A DNA stretch of 64,000 nucleotides, from the NCBI RefSeq assembly GCF_012275445.1, contig NZ_JAAZQK010000002.1:434001-498000 (forward strand), given 5' to 3'. Made by a program: the position numbers and the translations under genes. Positions 42,984 to 53,320 of the stretch are shown one piece after another; the stretch's first letter is position 1, and each line of letters starts with the position of its first letter. Source of the stretch: Rhizobacter sp. SG703. GTDB taxonomy: Bacteria > Pseudomonadota > Gammaproteobacteria > Burkholderiales > Burkholderiaceae_C. Below the pieces are notes generated by a model. The model saw nothing but the letters and a program-made list of their open reading frames with translations, made no database searches and was not told the DNA's origin.

Positions 42984-44675
42984 TCAGGCGGCTTCGCCGC
43001 TGACCCAGTCGCGCACGATGCTGGCCACGGCAGCGGGGTTGTCCTTGGCATAGGCGCGGGCGGCGATCAGCGTCGGGCTGATGCGCGGCGACTCGAGCAT
43101 CGGCACCTGGCTTTCTTTGCCGAGCTTCGGCAGCGATTCGGCGTCGTCGACCACCGCATCCAGCGTGGTGCCGCGCGCATCGGCCGGCGGCACCGGCTGC
43201 GGCAGCGCGGCCTTCAGCGCCGGGCGGATCAGGCCGAACACGATCACCATCGCGACCAGGGCCAGCGAGGCCGGCACCGCGGCGGCGCGCAGCATGTCCA
43301 GCGTCTGCGGCTGCTTCCAGATCGGCGTGGTGTCGGGCTCGATCTTCTCGATGCGGAACGGCGCGTTGATCACCTTCACCGAATCGCCGCGCTCCTGCTT
43401 GAAGCCGATGCTCTCGCGCACCAGCACGTTCAGCTTCTCGATCTCGTCGGGCGTCAGCGGCACGGTGGTGGTCTTGCCCTTGGCGTCGGTCACGCTGCGG
43501 TGGTTGACGACCACGGCGGCGTTCAGGCGCTTGACGGTGCCGGTCGCGTTGCGCGTCACCCGCACGGTCTTGTCGACCTCGTAGTTGGTGACGGCTTCCT
43601 TGCGGCTGTTGGTGTTGCTCGCGGCGCCGTTCTGCGCGGTCTGCAGCGGCTGGGCGGCGCCCGTCACCGGGGCGGTCGCCGGCACCGGCGGCTGGTTCGA
43701 CGCGGCGCCGGGGATGCCGGTGGCGCCCGCGCCGCTCTGGCCCATCTGCTCGCTGCTCTGCTGGCTGCGCACGCTGGCCTGGGCGTTCTCGCCCTGGTTC
43801 GGCTTGAACTCCTCGGCGGTGGATTCGACCTGCGAGAAGTCGATGTCGGCGGTGACCTGCGCGCGCAGGTTGTCGCGGCCGATCACCGGCTCGAGGATGT
43901 CGAGGATGCGCTTGTTGTAGCTGGCCTCGATCTGGTTCACGTACTGCAGTTGCTGCGCGTCGAGGCCGGCGCCGTTGGTCGCGTCGTTGGCGGCCGACAG
44001 CAGCGTGCCGGTCTGGTCGAGCACGCTGACGGCTTTCGGGTTCATCTCGGGCACGCTGGACGACACCAGGTGCACGATGCCGGCGATCTGCGAGCGGTCG
44101 AGCGTGCGGCCGGGGTGCAGCGTCAGCATCACCGACGCGCTCGGCTTCTGCTGTTCGCGGAAGAAGCCGTTCTGGTTCGGCAGCGCCAGGTGCACGCGGG
44201 CGTTCTGCACCGCCGACATCGCGGTGATCGAGCGGGTCAGCTCGCCTTCGAGGCCGCGCTGGAAGGTCAGGCGTTCCTGGAACTGGGTCTGGCCGAACTT
44301 GGCGCCGTCCATCAGCTCGAAGCCGACGATCGAGCCCTTCGGCAGGCCGGCCGACGCCAGCTTCAGGCGCAGGTCGTGGACCTGGGCCGATGGCACCAGG
44401 ATCGCGCCGCCGCCGTCCGAATAGCGGTACGGCACGTTCATCTGCGACAGCTGGGCGATGATCGCGCCGCCGTCCTTCTCGGACAGGTTGGCGTACAGCA
44501 CCTTGTAGTCGCCCTGGCTGCTCCACAGCGTGATCGCGGCGAGCACCGCCACCAGTGCGGCGATGCCGAGGCCCAGGCTGGCCTTGCTCTTCGCCGGCAG
44601 CGCGGCGAGGCGCGCGCCGAAACCCGCCGGCGCCGGGAGCTGGCTGGGGTTGGCAAGGGTGACCGCGTTGTCCAT
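42984..44675 (-). CDS. fliF: Flagellar MS-ring protein FliF
   Basis: FliF builds the MS-ring, the base on which the flagellum assembles. I place the start at the ATG at 44675 (MDNAVTLANPSQLPAPAG), giving 563 residues; a TTG at 44702 is possible but less likely. Two membrane helices flank the periplasmic ring-building domains (ASLGLGIAALVAVLAAITLW near 40 and AVPASLALVAMVIVFGLI near 450). Conserved stretches include FREQQKPSASVMLTLHPGRT and LVSSSVPEMNPKAVSVLDQT. The C-terminal tail, VASIVRDWVSGEA, binds FliG. It heads fliFGHIJK. Confidence 0.96.
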   Translation of the reverse strand: MDNAVTLANPSQLPAPAGFGARLAALPAKSKASLGLGIAALVAVLAAITLWSSQGDYKVLYANLSEKDGGAIIAQLSQMNVPYRYSDGGGAILVPSAQVHDLRLKLASAGLPKGSIVGFELMDGAKFGQTQFQERLTFQRGLEGELTRSITAMSAVQNARVHLALPNQNGFFREQQKPSASVMLTLHPGRTLDRSQIAGIVHLVSSSVPEMNPKAVSVLDQTGTLLSAANDATNGAGLDAQQLQYVNQIEASYNKRILDILEPVIGRDNLRAQVTADIDFSQVESTAEEFKPNQGENAQASVRSQQSSEQMGQSGAGATGIPGAASNQPPVPATAPVTGAAQPLQTAQNGAASNTNSRKEAVTNYEVDKTVRVTRNATGTVKRLNAAVVVNHRSVTDAKGKTTTVPLTPDEIEKLNVLVRESIGFKQERGDSVKVINAPFRIEKIEPDTTPIWKQPQTLDMLRAAAVPASLALVAMVIVFGLIRPALKAALPQPVPPADARGTTLDAVVDDAESLPKLGKESQVPMLESPRISPTLIAARAYAKDNPAAVASIVRDWVSGEAA

Positions 44676-44728
44676 GTTGTTCGCTTGGTGCTGAGACGGC
44701 AAAGGCCGGCTGACGGAAGCGATTATTT

Positions 44729-44768
44729 GGAAACTTGAGGTTTCAATTGCGTTGAACAGCCGGGGAAA
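44729..44768 (-). promoter_or_regulatory. Flagellar upstream motif at fliF
   Basis: GGAAACTTGAGG (44729-44740) and GGGGAAA (44762-44768) lie in the 146-base divergent gap between fliF and fliE. Both sub-motifs occur in the same order in the 49-base elements at flhF and flhB, but there with about 9 bases between them instead of 21, a difference close to one helical turn. In fliF orientation the core reads CCTCAAGTTTCC. This suggests one regulator for fliF, flhB and flhF. Confidence 0.4.
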
Positions 44769-44821
44769 CGGCCTGCAGTTCGCCCCATCCGACTCCGGGG
44801 TCTTGTCTACAGTCCGATCCC

Positions 44822-45148
44822 ATGGACGTCACCCTCAAGCCCTTCAACTTTGCCCAGGCTGCGGCCCGTGCGGGGCTGAACCCGAACGGCACGCCGCTGG
44901 TCAACGGCAGCAAGGCCACCGAGGGCGCGGGCTTCCAGCAGGCGCTGGCGCAGGCGCTGCGCGGGGTCAGCGATTCACAGCTGAAATCGGACGAGTTGCA
45001 GCGCCAGGTGTCGCTGGGCAACCCGACGGTGAGCCTGGAGGAGACGATGGTCTCGATGCAGAAATCGCAGATCGGCTTCCAGGCCACGCTGCAGGTGCGC
45101 AACCGGCTGGTGCAGGCTTACTCCGACATCATGAACATGTCGGTGTAA
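44822..45148 (+). CDS. fliE: Flagellar hook-basal body complex protein FliE
   Basis: FliE joins the MS-ring and export gate to the rod. The 108-residue product starts MDVTLKPFNFAQAAARAGLN and has the conserved C-terminal region LGNPTVSLEETMVSMQKSQI, then GFQATLQVRNRLVQAYSDIM, closing NMSV. Length is canonical. It is divergent from fliF, as in many proteobacteria. Confidence 0.96.
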   Translation: MDVTLKPFNFAQAAARAGLNPNGTPLVNGSKATEGAGFQQALAQALRGVSDSQLKSDELQRQVSLGNPTVSLEETMVSMQKSQIGFQATLQVRNRLVQAYSDIMNMSV

Positions 45149-45233
45149 CGCGTTGTCAGCGTGCCGCTGTAGTGTTCTGTCGTGACGTGCTTGTCGTGAC
45201 GGAATCGACAGCCCGGCAAGACCCCCCATTCGC

Positions 45234-45656
45234 GTGTACCCGAAGGCGCAAGTGCCCGAAGTTCGGGACAATGGCGGCCTGATATCCGACGCTGCCGCGC
45301 ACCACAAGGTGCTGCCGCGCGGCGTCTCACCGTTGGGCTGCTGTTTGAAATCCGCGTTCGTTATTCCGGGGCTGCTGGCTGCCGCCCTCGTGACCTGCCT
45401 GCCGGCCCATGCCGACGATGCCGTCGAGCAGATGGTGGCCGGCATCGATGCCGTGCTGTTCGTCTGCATGCCGGTCGACCCGAAGAGCATGAAGCCCGGG
45501 CAGGACATGCTCGTGCAGCTGGCGGCCAAGACCAAGTCGGACCTGTCGTCGGTGCGCAAGAGCGACGGCTACCGCAGCACCTACAACTCCGAGGTGAACC
45601 GGATGCTGTCGATGCCGGCGAAGGACAAGCTGGCCACCTGTCAACGAGCGTTCTGA
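45234..45656 (+). CDS. Small exported protein of unknown function
   Basis: The frame begins at a GTG at 45234 (140 residues), but the true start may be the GTG at 45309 or the TTG at 45345, which place a Sec signal peptide (SAFVIPGLLAAALVTCLPAHA region) at the N-terminus. The mature part after PAHA is about 85 residues, polar and helical (DDAVEQMVAGIDAVLFVCMP) with two Cys that could pair, and ends KLATCQRAF. I recognise no family. It is not clearly part of the flagellar set, standing between fliE and ettA. Confidence 0.5.
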   Translation: MYPKAQVPEVRDNGGLISDAAAHHKVLPRGVSPLGCCLKSAFVIPGLLAAALVTCLPAHADDAVEQMVAGIDAVLFVCMPVDPKSMKPGQDMLVQLAAKTKSDLSSVRKSDGYRSTYNSEVNRMLSMPAKDKLATCQRAF

Positions 45657-45722
45657 CGCGCCCCCAGTCGCTCTCGCTCCTGCCTTGCAGGCCGCAGGAC
45701 TGTTCATGTCCGGGCTCGGCCC

Positions 45723-45764
45723 CCAAGGGGCGCCTCCCAGCGGCCCGGCAAAGCCGGTTCCGCG
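45723..45764 (+). repeat. Palindromic intergenic repeat, family B copy 1
   Basis: The sequence from CCAAGGGGCGCC to AAAGCCGGTTCCGCG matches the reverse complement of 51474-51515 at 39 of 42 positions. It contains the hairpin CCGGC-AAA-GCCGG. Both copies sit near gene ends (after the small exported protein here, between a CoA-transferase and a hydroxylase gene there). Similar repeats accompany gene ends in related Burkholderiales. Confidence 0.75.
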
Positions 45765-45804
45765 GGTGTTGCTCGATAGTCGCGAGGCGCTTCGCGCTCG
45801 CGGC

Positions 45805-47469
<1,665 letters not shown>

Positions 47470-47781
47470 GGCGTGTGGTCCTGGAGAGCGGGAAGAGCTG
47501 GGGTGGAGCTGCGAGCTGGAATGGCCGGCCGCAGAACGCGGCGCCAGGGCGGTATTGTCGCCGCTCCGCGGACCGGCTTGCGCGGGTGCGCGGATCAAGC
47601 CCGCGCCGACCCCGCAGTTCAACCGATGAAAACGCGTTCAGCAGGTAGAATGCCGCCACCAGCGCAGACACCAGTCACTTCGCTGCCGTCATCCCTGACC
47701 TGAGCCTCGCGCTCGCCTCACCGTCTGCCTGCGACTGGCGCCGAAGATCTCGGCGACGGGCCGATCTCCTGATGGATCCCC
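47470..47781. other. Divergent intergenic region between ettA and rhlE
   Basis: These 312 bases separate two divergent genes. I see no gene, repeat or strong terminator. TAGAAT at 47646-47651 is a possible -10 element for rhlE, but no good -35 is spaced before it. The rest is GC-rich without recognisable motifs. Confidence 0.4.
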
Positions 47782-49284
<1,503 letters not shown>

Positions 49285-49297
49285 GCCCCCCGAATCA

Positions 49298-49343
49298 CGG
49301 CTGTCTGACAGTTGCCGAGGGAGTCGGCACTCACAGACAGCCG
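49298..49343 (+). terminator. Nested hairpin downstream of rhlE
   Basis: Arms CGGCTGTCTG (49298-49307) and CAGACAGCCG (49334-49343) are perfectly complementary over ten bases, and inside them TGCCGA (49313-49318) pairs with TCGGCA (49324-49329). The structure begins 13 bases after the rhlE stop. No U-tract follows, so it may protect the mRNA end or form part of a repeat instead of acting as a simple intrinsic terminator. Confidence 0.5.
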
Positions 49344-49421
49344 GATTTGTATCCAGTTGTTCCGGCTATCGCGGGGATCGCGACGCCAGGGCTTGCTGCC
49401 TGACGCGTCTGGATACATATC
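49344..49421. repeat. Inverted-repeat element after the rhlE hairpin
   Basis: GATTTGTATCCAG (49344-49356) and CTGGATACATATC (49409-49421) are inverted repeats matching at 12 of 13 positions around a 52-base centre. The centre contains a further imperfect stem (GACGCCAGG with CCTGACGCGTC). With the hairpin before it this forms a compact, highly structured block between rhlE and the next gene. It resembles a miniature palindromic element, but there is no second copy in the window. Confidence 0.45.
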
Positions 49422-49477
49422 GAGCCGACATGGGGCGTACCGTCGACGCCCGCCCATTCGACTCGAGAGACAACCCC

Positions 49478-49972
49478 ATGGACAGCACCTGGCACACGGC
49501 CTGGCAAGGGCCGGACATCGTCGTTTTTCACGACGATGCCGAAGTCGACCGCTTCAAGGCCGCCGACGTACAGCGCGTGATCTTCGTGCAGCACGGCAGC
49601 GGTGAGCACCTTGGCGACCTGTCGTACTCGGTGGTGGAGCTGCCCGACGAGTTCCTGCTGCTGCCGGCCAACACCGGATTCGCCGGCCGCGTGCACTTCG
49701 AGCGGCTGGCCTTCTGGGCCGAGAAGCGGTGCATTTTCTGGGCGCATGAGTCCCATGCCCCGCTGCCCGGGCGCCTTCGCCGCGGGCTGCGCCTGCTGAA
49801 ACCCGCGCTGCCGATCTTCGGCAGGGTGCCGCGCGTGGAACTGCAAGACACGATTGCCCGCTGGACGCTGGTCGGTCCGCAGACCTGGGACGAGCGCAAA
49901 TGGCAACGGATCGCGCTGAGCCGGCCGTTCGCCACCGCGGTGGAGGCCGCCAAGCCGCGCTTGCGCGCCTGA
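49478..49972 (+). CDS. Conserved-type hypothetical protein
   Basis: The ATG at 49478 (MDSTWHTAWQGPDIVVFHDD) is preferred to the one at 49430 because the upstream part overlaps AT/GC-mixed repeat flank. The 164-residue product is soluble and mixed alpha/beta, with regular strands (VQRVIFVQHGS, YSVVELPDEFLLLPANTGFA) and a Trp/Arg-rich C-terminal half (IARWTLVGPQTWDERKW). No signal peptide, membrane helix or recognised motif. Codon use matches the genome, so it is a real resident gene, but its function cannot be assigned. Confidence 0.65.
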   Translation: MDSTWHTAWQGPDIVVFHDDAEVDRFKAADVQRVIFVQHGSGEHLGDLSYSVVELPDEFLLLPANTGFAGRVHFERLAFWAEKRCIFWAHESHAPLPGRLRRGLRLLKPALPIFGRVPRVELQDTIARWTLVGPQTWDERKWQRIALSRPFATAVEAAKPRLRA

Positions 49973-50011
49973 TCGTCAAGCAAGAGATCGCGACGATCGA
50001 GGCCGCGAGCG

Positions 50012-50064
50012 GGCCGAGCGCCGGGCCGCCCCAAGCCGGCCCGCAATCCCCTCGGGGGATCGGC
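50012..50064 (+). repeat. Palindromic intergenic repeat, family A copy 2
   Basis: This 53-base element matches the reverse complement of 15991-16043 closely over its whole length. It contains CCCCTCGGGGG and precedes CGGCAAGG/CCTTTGCCG, so together with the following bases it can fold into a strong hairpin 40 to 110 bases after the stop of the plus-strand hypothetical gene. It may serve as transcript end. Confidence 0.8.
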
Positions 50065-50101
50065 AAGGTACCCTTTGCCGAGGGGTTCAAGTGCCCACAA
50101 A

Positions 50102-50123
50102 AAACCCGGCCTGAGCCGGGTTT
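50102..50123 (-). terminator. Intrinsic terminator of the small Ala/Lys-rich gene
   Basis: AAACCCGGC (50102-50110) and GCCGGGTTT (50115-50123) form a perfect nine-base stem with a four-base loop. Read on the minus strand the stem is followed by a run of six T, so it is a good rho-independent terminator about 40 bases past the stop of the gene at 50166-50354. It may also act weakly in the plus direction. Confidence 0.8.
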
Positions 50124-50165
50124 CCTGTGCCTTGGGGCGCTGACGCCCTGAAAGCTGCCTGGATC

Positions 50166-50354
50166 TCAGGCGGCCTTCTTTTCAGCCTTGGCCTTCTTGG
50201 CCTTCTTCGTCGACTTCTTGGCAACCTTTTTCTCGGAAGCGGCCGGAGCAGCTTCCTTGGCGGCCGGTGCGGCAGCGGCCGGAGCCGAAGCAGCTTGGGC
50301 GAACGCGCCCAGCGAGAAGGTGGCGGCGATCAGCGCGGCGATGAGTTTGTTCAT
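50166..50354 (-). CDS. Small exported Ala/Lys-rich protein
   Basis: The ATG at 50354 (MNKLIAALIAATFSLGAFAQ) starts a 62-residue product with a clear Sec signal peptide, cleaved near AFAQA, and has GGAG upstream. The mature part is only about 40 residues, first Ala/Pro-rich, then strongly basic with histone-like KKSTKKAKKAKAEKK. Small periplasmic proteins of this type are common in Burkholderiales, and their role is unknown. A strong terminator closes the gene, which supports its being expressed. Confidence 0.75.
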   Translation of the reverse strand: MNKLIAALIAATFSLGAFAQAASAPAAAAPAAKEAAPAASEKKVAKKSTKKAKKAKAEKKAA

Positions 50355-50431
50355 GGGGGGCTCCTTTGCAAAGGTCGAGCAACACGCTCGACGGGCACAA
50401 CGGGAGCCTGCGCCGGTTCGTTGACGAAACA

Positions 50432-51454
50432 TCAGCGTTTATTTACGAACAGTTCGTGAGCGTGACTTTCATCAAGTCTCAGCACGGGCGTGACGCAGCA
50501 ATCGACCGGTGCGAGCAGCGCCCACCAAGCGGACAGCGTGCGGGTAAACACCAGGTCGGCCAACGCATCGCGCAGGGCCAGCGACTCCGGGCTGCCGATC
50601 TGCAGCCCGAGCGACCAGTGCCGGTCCGACCAGTCGGGGCGCTCGATCGCGACGCACAGGCGCTGCCAGAACGGCAGTTCGAGCGCACCGACCGCCAGGT
50701 GCCGTCCATCGGCCGTGCGGTAGACGCCGTAGCACGGCGCGCCGCCCGACAGCAGGTCGCTGCCCGGCTGCGGCGCGCGGCCGGTCTGCGCGACCACCAG
50801 GTCGGCCAGCACGTGGTGGCGGCGGACTTCATGGGTCATCGAGATGTCGACATGGCGCCCGCTGCCGCCGCGCTGCACCGCGAGCAGGGCCGCGAGGATC
50901 CCGGCCACCGCCGCCTGCGTCCCGCCCATCAGGTCGCCGATCTGGAAGTTCGGTGCGACCAGTTCGCCGTCGGGTGTGGCCAGCTGATCCAGCACGCCGG
51001 CCATCGCGATGTAGTTGATGTCGTGGCCGGCCCGTTCTGCCCATGGCCCGGTCTGGCCGTAGCCGCTGATCGAGCACATCACGAGCCGCGGGTTGCGCGC
51101 CGACAGCACCGGCCAGCCGAGCCCGAGCCGGTCCATCGCACCGGGCCGGAAGCCTTCGATCAGCACGTCGGCCCCGGTGACCTCGTCGAGCAGCGCAGCG
51201 CGATCGGCGTCGTCGCGCAGGTCGAGCGTGCGCAGCGCCTTGCCTTCGTTCAGGCGGCGAAACATCAGCGCCGGCTCGCCGGCCGCGCGTTCGGCGTCGG
51301 TGCGCCACAGCTCTCGCGCGCCGTCCTGCTGGCCGGGCGGTCCTTCGATCTTCAACACCGATGCACCCAGGCGCTGCAGCTCCAGCGCGGCCAGCGGGCC
51401 GGGCAGCAGCCGACTCATGTCGACGACCTGAACTCCAAGCAGCGGCGGGCGCAT
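50432..51454 (-). CDS. CaiB/BaiF family CoA-transferase
   Basis: These family III CoA-transferases move CoA between organic acids, via an aspartyl-CoA intermediate. The 340-residue product (ATG at 51454; a TTG at 51469 is possible) begins MRPPLLGVQVVDMSRLLPGP. It has the family segments VLKIEGPPG, LNEGKALRTLDLRDDADR, VLIEGFRPGAMDRLGLGW and SISGYGQTGPWAERAGHD. The likely catalytic Asp lies in PNFQIGDLMGG. It is shorter than the usual 390-400 residues, so the C-terminal part is reduced. Substrate is unknown; alpha-methylacyl-CoA racemase activity is an alternative in this family. Confidence 0.9.
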   Translation of the reverse strand: MRPPLLGVQVVDMSRLLPGPLAALELQRLGASVLKIEGPPGQQDGARELWRTDAERAAGEPALMFRRLNEGKALRTLDLRDDADRAALLDEVTGADVLIEGFRPGAMDRLGLGWPVLSARNPRLVMCSISGYGQTGPWAERAGHDINYIAMAGVLDQLATPDGELVAPNFQIGDLMGGTQAAVAGILAALLAVQRGGSGRHVDISMTHEVRRHHVLADLVVAQTGRAPQPGSDLLSGGAPCYGVYRTADGRHLAVGALELPFWQRLCVAIERPDWSDRHWSLGLQIGSPESLALRDALADLVFTRTLSAWWALLAPVDCCVTPVLRLDESHAHELFVNKR

Positions 51455-51473
51455 CGATCGATCAGGCAACGCC

Positions 51474-51515
51474 CGCGGATCCGGCTTTGCCGGGTCGCTG
51501 GGTGGCGCCCCTTGG
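51474..51515 (-). repeat. Palindromic intergenic repeat, family B copy 2
   Basis: This matches 45723-45764 in inverse orientation at 39 of 42 positions and contains the same CCGGC-TTT-GCCGG hairpin. It lies between the hydroxylase gene stop and the CoA-transferase start, 19 bases before the latter in gene orientation. The adjacent GAAAGCAGGAGCGAAGCGACG also resembles sequence preceding copy 1. Confidence 0.75.
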
Positions 51516-51540
51516 AAAGCAGGAGCGAAGCGACGGGGGG

Positions 51541-52401
51541 CTATTCAAACTTGCCTTCGCGCATCCACTTGGTGGCGACCCATTTTTCGCCTTCGAGCAC
51601 CGGCGCGCCGCCATGCAGCGTGCGCGTCATCGGGTGCGGCCGGTCGTAGCTGAAGAACACCGCATTGCCCTTGACCGGCGACACCTCCAGGTGCACGTCG
51701 GGAAAGGTGGTGGCGCCACCGCGCTTCGGTGAATTCAGGTAGACCACCAGCGTGCCGACACGCTGGCCGCCGCGCTTCAGGATGGTCGGCGTGCCCGGCT
51801 GCGCCGGGTCGAAGTAGTCGTAGTGCGGCTTGTACTCCGCCCCCGGCTGGTAGCGCAGGATCTGCAGGCCCTCGCCATTGTCGAGCGGCCAGTTCAGCAG
51901 CTTCGCGATGCGCTCCTCGACGCGCGCGCAGATCGGGTTCTCGGCGCGGCCGAAGAACATGCCCTCGCTGGTGCGCGCGACGTTGACCTCGCTCGCGCCG
52001 GTGGTCGTGACCACCGTCTCTGAGCGGGCCAGCCGCTGGCGCGCCAGCGCGACCAGTTCGTCGCACTCGGCCTCGGTCATCAGCCCGCCGAACACGACGA
52101 CGCGCGGGTTGCGCATCGCCATCACGATCTTGATTTCATGGCCGTCGACCACCACCGAGCCCGGCGCATCGAGCAGGTCGGGCTCAGGCACTGGAACCGG
52201 TACCGGCAGGCCGTTCGCCTTCGCGTGGTCCTTCAGGAATCCCTGCAGCGTGTTCTCCAGCGCATCGATCGCGACGTCTTCGGTCCAGCCGCTGTCGATC
52301 ATGGACTTCAGGACGTCGTCCGGGCTGCGGCCGGCCTTGGCCTGGTCGACGATCCATTGCCGCAGTTCGGGCGTGATGTTCTGCTTGGTCGTGCTGTTCA
52401 T
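51541..52401 (-). CDS. 2OG-Fe(II) oxygenase, prolyl 4-hydroxylase-like
   Basis: The enzyme is predicted to hydroxylate proline or another residue using 2-oxoglutarate, O2 and Fe(II). The 286-residue product has an N-terminal helical region with a UBA-like repeat unit (SPDDVLKSMIDSGWTEDVAI) and the double-stranded beta-helix domain from about residue 95. Iron ligands are visible as His and Asp in PHYDYFD and the distal His in RTLHGGAPV; the 2OG-binding Lys is in EKWVATKWMRE. It precedes yaaA in reverse order on the minus strand, 11 bases apart, suggesting co-transcription and a possible oxidative-stress link. Confidence 0.92.
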   Translation of the reverse strand: MNSTTKQNITPELRQWIVDQAKAGRSPDDVLKSMIDSGWTEDVAIDALENTLQGFLKDHAKANGLPVPVPVPEPDLLDAPGSVVVDGHEIKIVMAMRNPRVVVFGGLMTEAECDELVALARQRLARSETVVTTTGASEVNVARTSEGMFFGRAENPICARVEERIAKLLNWPLDNGEGLQILRYQPGAEYKPHYDYFDPAQPGTPTILKRGGQRVGTLVVYLNSPKRGGATTFPDVHLEVSPVKGNAVFFSYDRPHPMTRTLHGGAPVLEGEKWVATKWMREGKFE

Positions 52402-52412
52402 GGTGGCTCAGC

Positions 52413-53213
52413 TCAGTTGGACGCGACCGGCCCGCCCTCGGGCAGGCGGCGACGAAAGACCAGCCGGTCGGGTTGCGACTCGGCGGGATCGAAACGGTAA
52501 CCGTCGGCGTTGAATTTTTCCAGCCCCTTCGGCGTGGCCAGCCGCTTCTTCACCGCGTGGCGGGCCATCAGCCCGCGGGCGCGCTTCGCGAAGAAGCTGA
52601 TGACCTTGTACTGGCCGTTCTTCCAGTCCTCGAACACGCAGTCGACGACGCGCGCCTTCAGCACCTTGCGGCGCACAGCGCGGAAGTATTCGTTCGACGC
52701 GAGGTTGACGACCACCGGGCTGGCATCGGCCGCGAGGCGGTCGTTCAGGTGCTCGGCCAGCGTGTCGCCCCAGTAGTCGTACAGCGTGGCGCCGCGCGCG
52801 GTGGGCAGCGGCGTGCCCATCTCGAGCCGGTAGGGCTGCATGCGGTCGAGCGGGCGCAGCACGCCGTACAGGCCCGACAGGATGCACAGGTGCTGCTGCG
52901 CCCAGGCCAGGTCGGTGTCGCTCAGCGTCGGGGCCTTCAGGCCGTCGTAGACGTCGCCGTCGAACGCCAGCGCGGCCGGGCGGCTGTTGGCGTCGGTGAA
53001 GCGCGGGCTCCAGGCCGCATAGCGCTCGACATTGAGGGCCGACAGCGATTCGGAGAGGTGCATCAGCGCAGCGATGTCGGCGACCGACCGCGTCTTCAGC
53101 ACCTGGATCAGCTCGGCCGATCGCGGCAGGAAGGACGGCATCGTCGGCTCGTGCGCGGTGCGCAACGGCGTGTCGTAGTCGAGGGTCTTGGCGGGCGAGA
53201 GCAGGAACAGCAT
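52413..53213 (-). CDS. yaaA: Peroxide stress protein YaaA
   Basis: YaaA limits intracellular free iron and DNA damage during peroxide stress. The 266-residue product starts MLFLLSPAKTLDYDTPLRTA, the family signature, and contains HLSESLSALNVERYAAW, FDGDVYDGLKAPTLSD, LSGLYGVLRPLDRMQPYRLE and VISFFAKRARGLMARHAVKK. Length is close to the usual 257. It lies 11 bases upstream of the prolyl hydroxylase-like gene on the same strand. Confidence 0.95.
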   Translation of the reverse strand: MLFLLSPAKTLDYDTPLRTAHEPTMPSFLPRSAELIQVLKTRSVADIAALMHLSESLSALNVERYAAWSPRFTDANSRPAALAFDGDVYDGLKAPTLSDTDLAWAQQHLCILSGLYGVLRPLDRMQPYRLEMGTPLPTARGATLYDYWGDTLAEHLNDRLAADASPVVVNLASNEYFRAVRRKVLKARVVDCVFEDWKNGQYKVISFFAKRARGLMARHAVKKRLATPKGLEKFNADGYRFDPAESQPDRLVFRRRLPEGGPVASN

Positions 53214-53320
53214 GAAGCCGATGCGCGGTGCAGGAAGAAACGGAAACCCCGAACTCTATCGAATCGGCGCGCAACATCTGGTTTCCAGGTGTGCCGCCAC
53301 TGCAGGCGCGTCAAAGGACT

